From CBDTTM01 sp965363355 (GTDB lineage: Bacteria; Bacillota; Negativicutes; Selenomonadales; Selenomonadaceae), in assembly GCA_965363355.1 (NCBI GenBank), contig CBDTTM010000015.1, forward strand, positions 1-25,135: a stretch of 25,135 bases of DNA. Reading direction: 5' to 3'. Within the stretch, counting starts at the first letter, position 1; the number at the start of each line of letters is the position of its first letter. The position numbers and the translations under genes were made by a program. Below, one piece after another: positions 16,383 to 24,431 of this stretch. The notes under the pieces were generated by a model. The model was given only the letters and a program-made list of their open reading frames with translations. It was not told the DNA's origin and made no database searches.

Positions 16383-18710
16383 TTATTTTTCTTTCATCGT
16401 TGTCTCCTTAGCTTTAGATACCGTTTCTTTTTTCACCCGAGGTTTTCTCGGTTTCACTGTTTTTTTCGGTTCAGCTTTTGCCGGTTCAGCAAGCAATATT
16501 TTTTTCGTTTTCGCCGTCGCGCTTTTTGCCGTACTTGTTTTGGTTTTTGCCAAAGCCTTCGCTTTTTTCTCTGTATCTGTTTTTTCCGTAGCCTTTCTTC
16601 GCACTGTCTTTTTAACCGGCACAACGACCTCATCATCAATAGCTCCAGCTGATTTTGCTACTGTTTTTTTGACCACAGCCTTCTTGGTTCGAGTTTTTTT
16701 GACCTGAACCTCGATTTCATCGCTGCTTTGTGTTGTTTTTTTCCTACTCGCCAAGCCACTTTCCGACTGTTTTCTTTCCCTTATAACAGTTTTTTCATGA
16801 TTCGTTTTTTTTTGCGGCTTTAAACGAAGGTATATTGTCGCAAGAGGAGGCACGGTCAATGCCACTGAATGGCTTCTCTCCTGCCACGAAATATCTTCTG
16901 CCACCAAATCACCGCTATTTTTGACATCTGAGCCACCAAATTCTGCAGCGTCACTGTTAAATACTTCATTATAGATGCCCTTTTCCGGCAACCCAATGCG
17001 ATAATTATAATGTACTTCTGGGGTGAAGTTGCACACGGCAACAATAAAATCATCTTCATCTTCCGCTTTGCGAATAAATGAAACCACACTATTGGTATTA
17101 TCATCGCAATCAATCCAGGCAAATCCATCCCATTCAAAATCAATTTCCCAAAAAGCCTTATTTTCCAGATAAAATTTATTGAGCTTCTTTGAGTATTCCT
17201 GCATTTTTTGGTGCATCGGATAGCCTTCAATTAAATGCCAATCAAGGCTGTCATCAAAATTCCATTCAATGAATTGCGCAAATTCACTGCCCATGAATAA
17301 TAGTTTTTTACCAGGATGAGCCATCCAATACCCATAAAAAGCACGCAAACCAGCAAATTTCTGCCAATAATCACCTGGCATCTTTTCAATCAAAGAACAT
17401 TTCCCATGGACAACCTCATCATGCGATAGTGGCAAAACAAAGTTTTCTGAAAAAGCATACATCAAAGAAAAAGTGATCTTATCATGGTTGTATTTCCTAT
17501 AGGAAGAATCAAGGACGATATAATCGAGCATATCATTCATCCAGCCCATATTCCATTTATAATTAAAACCCATTCCTCCCATGTAAACAGGTTTTGAAAT
17601 AAGCGGCCACGAAGTTGACTCTTCAGCAATCATCAAAGCATCCGGATGATATTTAAAAATAGTTTCATTGAGGTTTCGCAGAAAAGCCATCGCTTCGAGA
17701 TTGCCGCTATCACCATATTTATTAGGAACCCAGGCACCATCTTCCCTGGCATAATTCAGATATAGCATATTTGCCACAGCATCGATGCGCAATCCATCAA
17801 TATGATATTCTTCAAACCAGAACATCGCATTTGAAATCAAGAAACTTCGAACCTCAGTGCGCCCGTAATCAAAATTAGTCGTGCCCCATTCCCAGTTTTC
17901 AGATCGTTGCTGATTATCTGATTCATACAGATTGACGCCATCAAAATGACTAAGCCCTTGTTCATCTTTGCAAAAATGTCCTGGGACCCAATCCATAATG
18001 ATTCCTATACCCATTTGATGTGCCCTGTCAATCAAGTAACGCAAATCATCCGGACTTCCATAACGACTCGTGACTGCATAATATCCGGTAGCCTGGTAGC
18101 CCCATGAGCCATCAAATGGATGCTCACAAAGCGGCATGAATTCAATATGCGTATAACTCATCTCTTTGACATAATCCAAAAGCTGCACTGCCGCTTCGCG
18201 ATATGTCAGATACTCACCTGCTGCATTTCTACGCCACGAACCAAAGTGGACTTCATAAATCAACATTGGTTTGCCGTAAGAAGCTTGCTGTTTTTTACTA
18301 AGCTGCCAAGCTTCATCCTGCCACACATAACCTGATATATCACAAACCATCGAAGCTGTCTGCGGCTTTTTTTCTGCAAAGAATCCATAAGGATCTGCTT
18401 TTAAGATTCGCTGCCCTCCACAGTTTGGCTCAATTGAATATTTGTAGATATCACCTTGTTTGAGTGCCGGCAAAAAAGTAGTCCAAATTTCACCATCAGA
18501 AACTTTCACCATAGGATTTTTTTGCGCATCCCAATTATTGAAATTTCCAACCACACTAACCGATTTTGCATGCGGTGCCCAAACAGCAAAGCGCACGCCT
18601 ACTACTCCATCTTGCACAAGAGGATGTGCTCCCAGCATCTTATATGCATGATAATTCGTTCCCTGATGATATAGATATAAATCAAAATCACTCAATGTTG
18701 AAATTTCCAA
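16383..18710 (-). CDS. glgB: 1,4-alpha-glucan branching enzyme with a lysine-rich C-terminal tail
   Basis: This 775-residue enzyme makes alpha-1,6 branches in glycogen. A CBM48 domain (about 20-110) precedes the GH13 catalytic domain (about 150-540), with nucleophile D310 in DGLRIDAV, acid/base E363 in IAEES and D431 in LSHDEVVHG. The C-terminal beta domain ends near residue 631 (PPLATIYLRLKP). The ~630-residue core is a complete GlgB. Residues 635-775 are extra: about 36 Lys and 8 Arg of 141, rich in Ala, Thr and Val, with KKT and AK units like histone H1. Two similar blocks at 664-678 and 693-707 (DE-x3-V-KKT) suggest internal duplication. The start is TTG at 18710, 8 bases after AGGGGGA; no ATG occurs before residue 25. 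It lies between glgP and glgA. The core function is secure; the tail's role is unknown. Confidence 0.96.
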   Translation of the reverse strand: MEISTLSDFDLYLYHQGTNYHAYKMLGAHPLVQDGVVGVRFAVWAPHAKSVSVVGNFNNWDAQKNPMVKVSDGEIWTTFLPALKQGDIYKYSIEPNCGGQRILKADPYGFFAEKKPQTASMVCDISGYVWQDEAWQLSKKQQASYGKPMLIYEVHFGSWRRNAAGEYLTYREAAVQLLDYVKEMSYTHIEFMPLCEHPFDGSWGYQATGYYAVTSRYGSPDDLRYLIDRAHQMGIGIIMDWVPGHFCKDEQGLSHFDGVNLYESDNQQRSENWEWGTTNFDYGRTEVRSFLISNAMFWFEEYHIDGLRIDAVANMLYLNYAREDGAWVPNKYGDSGNLEAMAFLRNLNETIFKYHPDALMIAEESTSWPLISKPVYMGGMGFNYKWNMGWMNDMLDYIVLDSSYRKYNHDKITFSLMYAFSENFVLPLSHDEVVHGKCSLIEKMPGDYWQKFAGLRAFYGYWMAHPGKKLLFMGSEFAQFIEWNFDDSLDWHLIEGYPMHQKMQEYSKKLNKFYLENKAFWEIDFEWDGFAWIDCDDNTNSVVSFIRKAEDEDDFIVAVCNFTPEVHYNYRIGLPEKGIYNEVFNSDAAEFGGSDVKNSGDLVAEDISWQERSHSVALTVPPLATIYLRLKPQKKTNHEKTVIRERKQSESGLASRKKTTQSSDEIEVQVKKTRTKKAVVKKTVAKSAGAIDDEVVVPVKKTVRRKATEKTDTEKKAKALAKTKTSTAKSATAKTKKILLAEPAKAEPKKTVKPRKPRVKKETVSKAKETTMKEK

Positions 18711-18754
18711 AACAGATTCCCCCTATTTTCCCATCGCTACCGGACAGCGACATT

Positions 18755-21208
18755 TCAAGATATCAAAACCGGTTTGATTTTCCATATATCCTGAGCGTAT
18801 TCATTAATAGTCCTATCACTAGAAAATTGACCTGAATGGGCAATATTCACAGCGCTCGATACCAGCCATTTATCCTGGTTCTTATATCTGGCCTGAATTT
18901 CTTGATGTCCTTTAGCATAAGCAGCAAAATCCTTTAAGACAAAAAATTCATCATTGCTGTTGAAAAGATAATGATAAAGTTCCTGGAAAGTATCACTGTG
19001 TGCCGGTAAAAAATAATCTGTCGAAGTAAGCTGATCTACGACTTTTTTTACATCTTTATTCCCCTGATATTCATCCCAAGCAGAATATTTGCCATTGGCA
19101 TAATAAGCCAATACTTCTTCTGCCGTAAGTCCGAAAATGACGCAATGATCATCGCCTACAGCTTCGTGTATCTCGACGTTGGCTCCATCAAGCGTCCCGA
19201 GCGTGATTGCTCCATTCATCATGAATTTCATGTTCCCTGTACCAGAAGCCTCTTTGCTCGCTGTTGAAATCTGCTCGCTGACATCGGCTGCCGGGAATAG
19301 AATTTCACCCAAGGAAACCCCATAGTTTTCCATAAAAACAACCTTTATCTTGTCGTCAATTGATTCATCATTGTTGATTATCTCAGCAATCGTATTGATC
19401 AGACGGATTGTTTCTTTGGCTATATAATATCCCGGAGCTGCTTTCCCACCAAAAATAAAGGTATGCGGCATCATATCCAGTTTGGGATTGGCTTTGAGCA
19501 TATTATACACATGCATTACATGTAAAATGTTCATAAGCTGGCGTTTGTATGAATGAATGCGTTTGATCTGTACATCAAAGATTGAATGCGGATCGAGCTT
19601 CAAATCATAATGCTGACTAACATAATTTGCCAAATCAGTTTTGCGTTGCTGCTTTATGCTGCCTAATTTTTTTAAGAACGCTTTATCATCGAGATGGCTC
19701 TTAATATCAATGAGACGCTCTGGATGTTTATGCCATTTAGGCGATATCACATCATCTATCAATCCGGCCAATTCTGGATTTGCCCCAATCAGCCAACGGC
19801 GATGGGTAATTCCATTTGTCTTATTATTGAATTTGCCTGGATAATATTCATTAAAGACCTTCATCGTATGGCTTTTCAAAATATCAGAATGGATCTTGGC
19901 CACTCCATTGACGCTATGACTGCCCACAACTGCTAACCGGGCCATATGAACCTGCCCATCTTGTAAAATCGAGCATTCCTGCAAATATTCATCCCTGCCC
20001 GGATAACGACGTCGTACATCGTCCATGAGCCGCTGATTGATTTCTTCAATGACCATATAGATTCTCGGTAAAAGTGCCTTGAACATATCGATCGGCCATT
20101 TTTCCAAAGCTTCCGGCAAAATCGTATGATTCGTGTACGCCATCGTTGCCAACGTAATCTTCCAGGCTTTATTCCATTCCATATGCTCTTCATCAATCAA
20201 AATGCGCATGAGCTCAGCGACTGCAGTTGCCGGATGCGTATCATTGATATGAATGGCAATTTTATCAGCAAAGCAGCTCATAGGCAGCCCACATTTTTTA
20301 AACCGCCGAACGATGCTTTGGACGCCTGCCGATACAAAAAAGTATTCCTGTATAAGCCGCAGCTTTTTCCCCTCATAAGAGCTATCGTCTGGATAGAGGT
20401 ATTTGGTGATTGAGCTCACCGCCCGTGCATATTCTTTTTTTTCTTCAATTTCTTCTTTTGACAAATAGCCAAAATCCGAAAAATCTTTGTTGACTTCTGC
20501 ATTCCAAAGACGCAAGGTGTTGACTGTGTCATTCTTATAGCCGACAATCGGCACATCATAAGGCACTGCCATGACGGTAGTGTATTTTTCATGCACAGCC
20601 TTTAATGACCCATCTGGCTGGCGAGCTACATAAGCCACCCCATTGAACTTAACATCAATGGTCTTATCCGACTTACGATACTCCCAAGGAAAATCATTTT
20701 TTAGCCAATGATCTGGGACTTCCACCTGATTTTTCTCAATGATCCGCTGTTCAAACAAACCGTATTTATAACGGATTCCGCACCCATGCCCCGGCAAGCT
20801 CAAAGCTGCCAAAGAATCGATGAAACAAGCTGCCAGTCGGCCAAGGCCGCCATTACCAAGTCCTGCATCAGGTTCTTCTTCAAGAGTATCGCCTACATTG
20901 AGTTTAAGCTCTTTAAAAGCCTCTTCGCAAGCCTCCTTGATATCGAGATTGATCAAATTGGTTTTCATGATTCGGCCTAATAGGAATTCAATTGAAAAAT
21001 AATACATCTGTTTTTCTTGGTGATCCGTATATGCCTTATTGGTTTTGATCCAGTTATTGCTGACATATTGGCGAACCACATTTGCCAAAGTCTGATAAAC
21101 CTCATTTTGCGTCAAATCAGACTCTTCTTTTCCCCACATGATATGAGCTGCTTGTATGAATCTTTCCTTTAAATCATCTTTTAACTGAGTTTTATTATCC
21201 ATTACCAC
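18755..21208 (-). CDS. glgP: Glycogen/maltodextrin phosphorylase
   Basis: This 817-residue GT35 enzyme releases glucose-1-phosphate from chain ends of glycogen. GNGGLGRLAACFIDSLAAL (about 119-137) and NGITHRRW (about 465-472) are conserved. The pyridoxal-phosphate lysine is K661 in EASGTGNMKFMMNGA. The length matches the family, with no regulatory extension. The start is uncertain: GTG at 21208 lies at a good distance from AAAGGATG, whereas ATG at 21202 is very close to AGGTGG. It follows glgD after a 113-base gap holding a hairpin, and precedes glgB by 44 bases. Being in the same transcript as the synthetic genes suggests joint expression, with control at the enzyme level. Confidence 0.96.
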   Translation of the reverse strand: MVMDNKTQLKDDLKERFIQAAHIMWGKEESDLTQNEVYQTLANVVRQYVSNNWIKTNKAYTDHQEKQMYYFSIEFLLGRIMKTNLINLDIKEACEEAFKELKLNVGDTLEEEPDAGLGNGGLGRLAACFIDSLAALSLPGHGCGIRYKYGLFEQRIIEKNQVEVPDHWLKNDFPWEYRKSDKTIDVKFNGVAYVARQPDGSLKAVHEKYTTVMAVPYDVPIVGYKNDTVNTLRLWNAEVNKDFSDFGYLSKEEIEEKKEYARAVSSITKYLYPDDSSYEGKKLRLIQEYFFVSAGVQSIVRRFKKCGLPMSCFADKIAIHINDTHPATAVAELMRILIDEEHMEWNKAWKITLATMAYTNHTILPEALEKWPIDMFKALLPRIYMVIEEINQRLMDDVRRRYPGRDEYLQECSILQDGQVHMARLAVVGSHSVNGVAKIHSDILKSHTMKVFNEYYPGKFNNKTNGITHRRWLIGANPELAGLIDDVISPKWHKHPERLIDIKSHLDDKAFLKKLGSIKQQRKTDLANYVSQHYDLKLDPHSIFDVQIKRIHSYKRQLMNILHVMHVYNMLKANPKLDMMPHTFIFGGKAAPGYYIAKETIRLINTIAEIINNDESIDDKIKVVFMENYGVSLGEILFPAADVSEQISTASKEASGTGNMKFMMNGAITLGTLDGANVEIHEAVGDDHCVIFGLTAEEVLAYYANGKYSAWDEYQGNKDVKKVVDQLTSTDYFLPAHSDTFQELYHYLFNSNDEFFVLKDFAAYAKGHQEIQARYKNQDKWLVSSAVNIAHSGQFSSDRTINEYAQDIWKIKPVLIS

Positions 21209-21253
21209 CTGATATCATCCTTTCCACAGCAATTATTTAGCAAACTCCAATAC

Positions 21254-21314
21254 ACAAAAGCCGTCCTAGAACACATCGCTTGCTTTCACAATTTCTGCGC
21301 ATCCAGAACGGCTT
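21254..21314 (-). terminator. Hairpin between glgD and glgP (attenuator or partial terminator)
   Basis: A 10-bp stem with one G-U pair (21258-21267 with 21305-21314) encloses a long loop (37 nt). On the minus strand it is followed by TTTTGTGT, a weak T tract. It starts 7 bases after the glgD stop. It may lower expression of glgP and later genes relative to glgCD, rather than ending the operon fully. Confidence 0.45.
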
Positions 21315-21321
21315 CTTTCCG

Positions 21322-22428
21322 TCAAATCACTACATTTTTTTCTACAATCAGCGGATAGTTCGAAGCACCTTTCAGCCATTTCCCCCGTGTAATCACGACG
21401 TTTTTATCACAAATGACATTTTCAATCAAAGCATCTTCTTGTAACTCACATTTTTGCATAATAATACTATTTTTCACATGAACACCTGGACCAACCTTGA
21501 CTCCGCGAAACAAGATGCTGTTTTCAACAGACCCTTCAATCACACAGCCATTGGCAATCAATGAATTCTTCGCCTTTGCCTCTTTTTTATATTGGACTGG
21601 TGGTTCATCCTTTGATTTCGTATAAATACTGTTATTGCGGTCAAAGACCTCTTCTCTGACCTCAGGCAGCAGTATGTCCATGCTGGCCTGATAATAACTC
21701 GCCGTCGAATTGATATGGGCTGCATACCCATCGTGCTCCATTGCATAAACTACATATTTGCTGCTCTGGCGCATGATTCCATCCACCAAAAAATCAGAGC
21801 CTCCATGTTCAAACGCATACTTTATAATTTGAATGAACAGCCTGCGCTCCATAAGGTAGATACCCATAGATATCTTTGCATCTTCATATACAACTGGTTG
21901 TTTGGCAATATCTTTGACCAAACCATTCTCAGCTGTTTCAAGAACAGTTCCACCGGCGGTATTTTCCTCAGCCTGGATACTATAGACCATCGTAATGTCT
22001 GCACCTGTATTTTGGTGAAAGCGCAGCACATTTTCAAAATCCATATTATAAATGACCTGGCTGCCCGTAAGCAAAACATATTTTTGTGAACTATGTTCCA
22101 AAAAATCCAAATGACGATAAAAGCTTTTGAGATCGCCATCTCGCATTTCATTATCTGACTGTAATGCCGGCAGATAAAACAAGCCATCATGGTGTCTCGC
22201 CAAGTCCCAATCTTTTCCAGACCTTAGGTGGTCCAAAACAGATCTAGCCTTTGTCGGCAACATGATTCCAACGTTTTCCACCCCAGAATTGACCATGCTC
22301 GACAGACTAAAATCAATCAAACGATACCTGCCAGCAAACGGAATCGTCGCCAGAGGTCGCCTCGTCGTCATTTCTTTGATCAATGTTTCATTTTCCTGAA
22401 GATTGATAATTCCCATAACTGTTTTCAC
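21322..22428 (-). CDS. glgD: Glucose-1-phosphate adenylyltransferase-like regulatory subunit GlgD
   Basis: This 368-residue paralogue of GlgC pairs with it in Firmicutes and modulates its activity. Nucleotidyltransferase fold residues such as PFAGRYRLIDFSLSSMVNSG are kept, but the GGxGxRL nucleotide loop of GlgC is absent (replaced by a segment after MGIINLQEN). The catalytic 'SGDH' is SQ ('LTGSQVIYNMD'). It is therefore probably not catalytic alone. The C-terminal left-handed beta-helix begins near residue 280. The best start is GTG at 22428, 9 bases after AGGAG, giving MKTVMGIINLQ; an ATG at 22461 would overlap glgC and has no ribosome site. It lies 25 bases after glgC. Confidence 0.94.
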   Translation of the reverse strand: MKTVMGIINLQENETLIKEMTTRRPLATIPFAGRYRLIDFSLSSMVNSGVENVGIMLPTKARSVLDHLRSGKDWDLARHHDGLFYLPALQSDNEMRDGDLKSFYRHLDFLEHSSQKYVLLTGSQVIYNMDFENVLRFHQNTGADITMVYSIQAEENTAGGTVLETAENGLVKDIAKQPVVYEDAKISMGIYLMERRLFIQIIKYAFEHGGSDFLVDGIMRQSSKYVVYAMEHDGYAAHINSTASYYQASMDILLPEVREEVFDRNNSIYTKSKDEPPVQYKKEAKAKNSLIANGCVIEGSVENSILFRGVKVGPGVHVKNSIIMQKCELQEDALIENVICDKNVVITRGKWLKGASNYPLIVEKNVVI

Positions 22429-22453
22429 TAGTACCAGCTCCTGATCAAAAATA

Positions 22454-23611
22454 TCATCCAACCTGTTTGGTTCCAGATTCAGAAAGAATTACCTCACCTT
22501 CAGGAATTACCGTTATTGCTCCATCGGAAGACGCCACGCGTGCCCCAGCTGAGATTTCGGCATTTTGCGCCACAATTGCCTTGTCAACATAAGCGTTTTC
22601 ACCAATTGTCGCAAATGGCATAATGACCGAATTGATCACCTTTGCACCTTTACCGATTTTTACGCCGGGAAAGATCACCGAGTTCTTTACCATTCCATTA
22701 ATAGAACTCCCCTCACTGATCAACGAGGTTTCGACCTCGCCGGCAGGGCCTACATAATGTGGTGGCAAAGATTCTGATACGGAGTAGATTTTCCAAGCTG
22801 GATCATTCATGTTAAGCACAGCTTTTTCCCGCAACAAATCCATGTTCGCCTCCCATAAGCTGTCAATCGTGCCAACATCTTTCCAATAGCCTTCAAAAGC
22901 ATACGAAAAGAGTTTGACGTCGGCTGCCAGCATCTTAGGAATTATGTTTTTGCCAAAATCATGATTTGATACGCCATCCTTGGCATCTTCTTCTAAATAA
23001 TGCTTAAGTAACTTCCAATCAAAAACATATATTCCCATTGAAGCTAAATTACTCTTTGGTTTAGTTGGTTTTTCAGCAAATTCAACAATCCGTCCGTTTT
23101 TATCAGTGCTCATGATACCAAAGCGCGAGGCTTCCTTCCACGGAACTTCAATGACCCCGATTGTCGCTTCTGCCTTTGTTTGTTTATGGGCTTCGATCAT
23201 CCAAGAATAATCCATCGTATAGATATGGTCGCCTGACAATACCAAAACATATTCTGGATCTACCGACTCAATAAAATTGGCATTCTGATATATAGCATCC
23301 GCCGTCCCCTTATACCAGTCTGCACCTTTTTCTCTTGCATATGGAGGCAAAATAAAAACGCCGCCATCCTTTCGATCCAGATCCCATGCATTTCCTGTAC
23401 CAAGATACGTATGCAGCTCCAACGGCCGATACTGTGTCAATACGCCCACCTTGCAAAGGCCTGAATTTACGCAATTGCTCAGCGTAAAATCAATAATGCG
23501 ATATTTTCCACCAAATGGTACCGCTGGTTTGGCTATTTTCTTGGTCAAAGCACCTAAACGGCTGCCTTGACCCCCGGCTAAAATCATTGCTAAGCATTCT
23601 GTTTTTCTCAT
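22454..23611 (-). CDS. glgC: Glucose-1-phosphate adenylyltransferase, catalytic subunit
   Basis: This 385-residue enzyme makes ADP-glucose from ATP and glucose-1-phosphate, the committed step of bacterial glycogen synthesis. The nucleotide-binding loop GGQGSRLG lies at residues 13-20, followed by KPAVPFGGKYRIIDF. The catalytic Asp region 'VLSGDHIYTMDY' and the glucose-1-phosphate site around 'FAEKP' are intact. The C-terminal beta-helix (about 290-375) is present. GGGGGG precedes the ATG at 23611 at good spacing. It is the first gene of the glycogen operon, with about 820 bases of non-coding DNA upstream. The intact motifs distinguish it from GlgD next door. Confidence 0.97.
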   Translation of the reverse strand: MRKTECLAMILAGGQGSRLGALTKKIAKPAVPFGGKYRIIDFTLSNCVNSGLCKVGVLTQYRPLELHTYLGTGNAWDLDRKDGGVFILPPYAREKGADWYKGTADAIYQNANFIESVDPEYVLVLSGDHIYTMDYSWMIEAHKQTKAEATIGVIEVPWKEASRFGIMSTDKNGRIVEFAEKPTKPKSNLASMGIYVFDWKLLKHYLEEDAKDGVSNHDFGKNIIPKMLAADVKLFSYAFEGYWKDVGTIDSLWEANMDLLREKAVLNMNDPAWKIYSVSESLPPHYVGPAGEVETSLISEGSSINGMVKNSVIFPGVKIGKGAKVINSVIMPFATIGENAYVDKAIVAQNAEISAGARVASSDGAITVIPEGEVILSESGTKQVG

Positions 23612-23784
23612 ACGAAACTCCCCCCGGAATTGTTTTCATGCTCCATTGAACCTTTAAAGCAGCCACAGTGCCATAAAATGACCAACTGCGGTTTGAATCT
23701 TCACTATTTCATCTGGTATTGTATAAAAACTGTAATCACTATGAGTTTTCTTAATACTTCGCCTATATGTTATTTTTTGTCTAT

Positions 23785-24177
23785 CTAGTAGTACCTGACC
23801 TTCTTAGCAAATGTCTGCATAACCACAAACAAGTCATCGCAACATTCCCATCTGCTATAAGAAAATCGAGTTTCCTGGAATTCCCGTTTAAAAAGCAGTG
23901 CCTTTCTCCTCATAACCGCAAGCTCTAAATTTAGCCAATGAACATAAATTTATTTCTGACATTTACCTTTGTTCAAGCTCGCTTGGTCTAATGGTTGTTT
24001 CCCATCGCTTAAACGACCACGTGCATTCGATTTTTATGCCTTTTTTGACAAAGGCTTTTGGGCATAACCACCCTTGACCGCCTGTTCATTTTTCAGGCGG
24101 TTTGAATCACTGCTCGTCGTCAATAAGGACACTTTTCGCATCTTACCAGAAAACCACGTATCCTCCTTTCTGAACAC
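23785..24177 (-). pseudogene. Broken reading frame of unknown origin upstream of glgC
   Basis: One minus-strand frame runs from GTG at 24177 (or ATG at 24141) to TAG at 23785-23787, 130 codons, with only two internal stops, TAA at 24034-24036 and TAA at 23950-23952. The three segments read like ordinary protein (for example 'GRLSDGKQPLDQAS' and 'YSRWECCDDLFVV'). GGAGG lies 20 bases before the ATG. The last segment could also start at ATG 23913 as a 42-residue peptide. It uses AGA/AGG arginine codons, unlike the neighbouring genes. It may be a decayed gene, a chance open frame or part of an RNA. I do not recognise the protein. Confidence 0.22.
24035..24100. other. Two adjacent hairpins (possible structured RNA)
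   Basis: CCGCCTG (24078-24084) pairs with CAGGCGG (24094-24100) over a 9-nt loop. TATGCC (24035-24040) pairs with GGCATA (24061-24066), or GCCTTT with AAAGGC inside it (24038-24043 with 24050-24055), giving two alternative foldings. The minus-strand orientation would place them in a long glgC leader. Not matched to a known class. Confidence 0.35.
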
Positions 24178-24302
24178 CTACATTCTCTGTATTCAGTTTA
24201 TTGGACTTCATACCTGCTGTATTCTATAAAGAATGCCTATTTCCTGCCACTGTACATATTTTTTCATCATTTATCCATTTTTATTTTTTCTTTACAAAAG
24301 CA

Positions 24303-24324
24303 TTACAAATTTGCCAAATTGTAA
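24303..24324. promoter_or_regulatory. TTACAA/TTGTAA dyad upstream of the glycogen operon
   Basis: TTACAA (24303-24308) and TTGTAA (24319-24324) form a perfect 6-bp dyad over 10 bp. AAAGC (24297-24301) and GCTTT (24327-24331) continue the symmetry to about 35 bp. It lies about 110 bases past the CYTH stop and about 690 bases upstream of glgC, and it overlaps the cre-like site. Confidence 0.4.
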
Positions 24325-24333
24325 ACGCTTTCT
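24319..24333 (+). promoter_or_regulatory. cre-like catabolite-control site
   Basis: TTGTAAACGCTTTCT fits every fixed position of the degenerate cre consensus WTGNAANCGNWNNCW, including the central CG. In Gram-positive Firmicutes such sites bind CcpA. Whether this organism has CcpA is not visible. Its position near the glycogen operon makes sense for carbon control, but one match in this much DNA could be chance. Confidence 0.45.
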
Positions 24334-24431
24334 GTTGTATTTACTGTTCATAAATTCTTTTATCTTTGTTATATTTTTCTTAATTTATCCTATTTTATGG
24401 ATTTTCGTTCACATATAAAATACATTAATCC

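Larger units (their letters stand above)
23612..24431. other. 820-bp intergenic region upstream of the glycogen operon
   Basis: No confident gene lies here. From the CYTH gene towards glgC it holds a long dyad with a cre-like site (24297-24333), an AT-rich stretch, and a reading frame broken by two stops (24177-23785). That frame overlaps two hairpins (24035-24100), and a 12-nt direct repeat GCGGTTTGAATC occurs at 23688-23699 and 24097-24108. Two tiny frames on the minus strand, of 20 and 22 codons, overlap as ATGA around 24202 upstream of the broken frame. I saw no clear -35/-10 pair, so the glgC promoter is not placed. No known riboswitch could be matched by eye. Confidence 0.6.

Noticed and set aside
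16383..16808. Frameshift or read-through artefact as the origin of the GlgB tail
   Set aside because: The tail is in the same uninterrupted frame as the catalytic core and ends at a normal stop 34 bases before glgA with its own ribosome site, so no break is visible.
22429..22461. ATG at 22461 as the glgD start
   Set aside because: It overlaps the glgC stop and lacks a ribosome site, while AGGAG followed by GTG at 22428 matches the family N-terminus.
24035..24108. Possible known riboswitch (c-di-GMP, fluoride, ZTP and others considered) in the glgC leader
   Set aside because: None of the conserved cores I know could be matched by eye; only generic hairpins remain.
24181..24290. Two tiny minus-strand frames (20 and 22 codons) overlapping as ATGA, possible leader peptides
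   Set aside because: Neither has a well-placed ribosome site and no regulatory codon run is visible; short overlapping frames are expected by chance.
24233..24418. 61-codon + strand frame, very hydrophobic, in the gap upstream of glgC
   Set aside because: Its composition (Phe/Ile/Leu/Tyr) is what AT-rich intergenic DNA gives. It has no ribosome site and overlaps the dyad and cre-like site.
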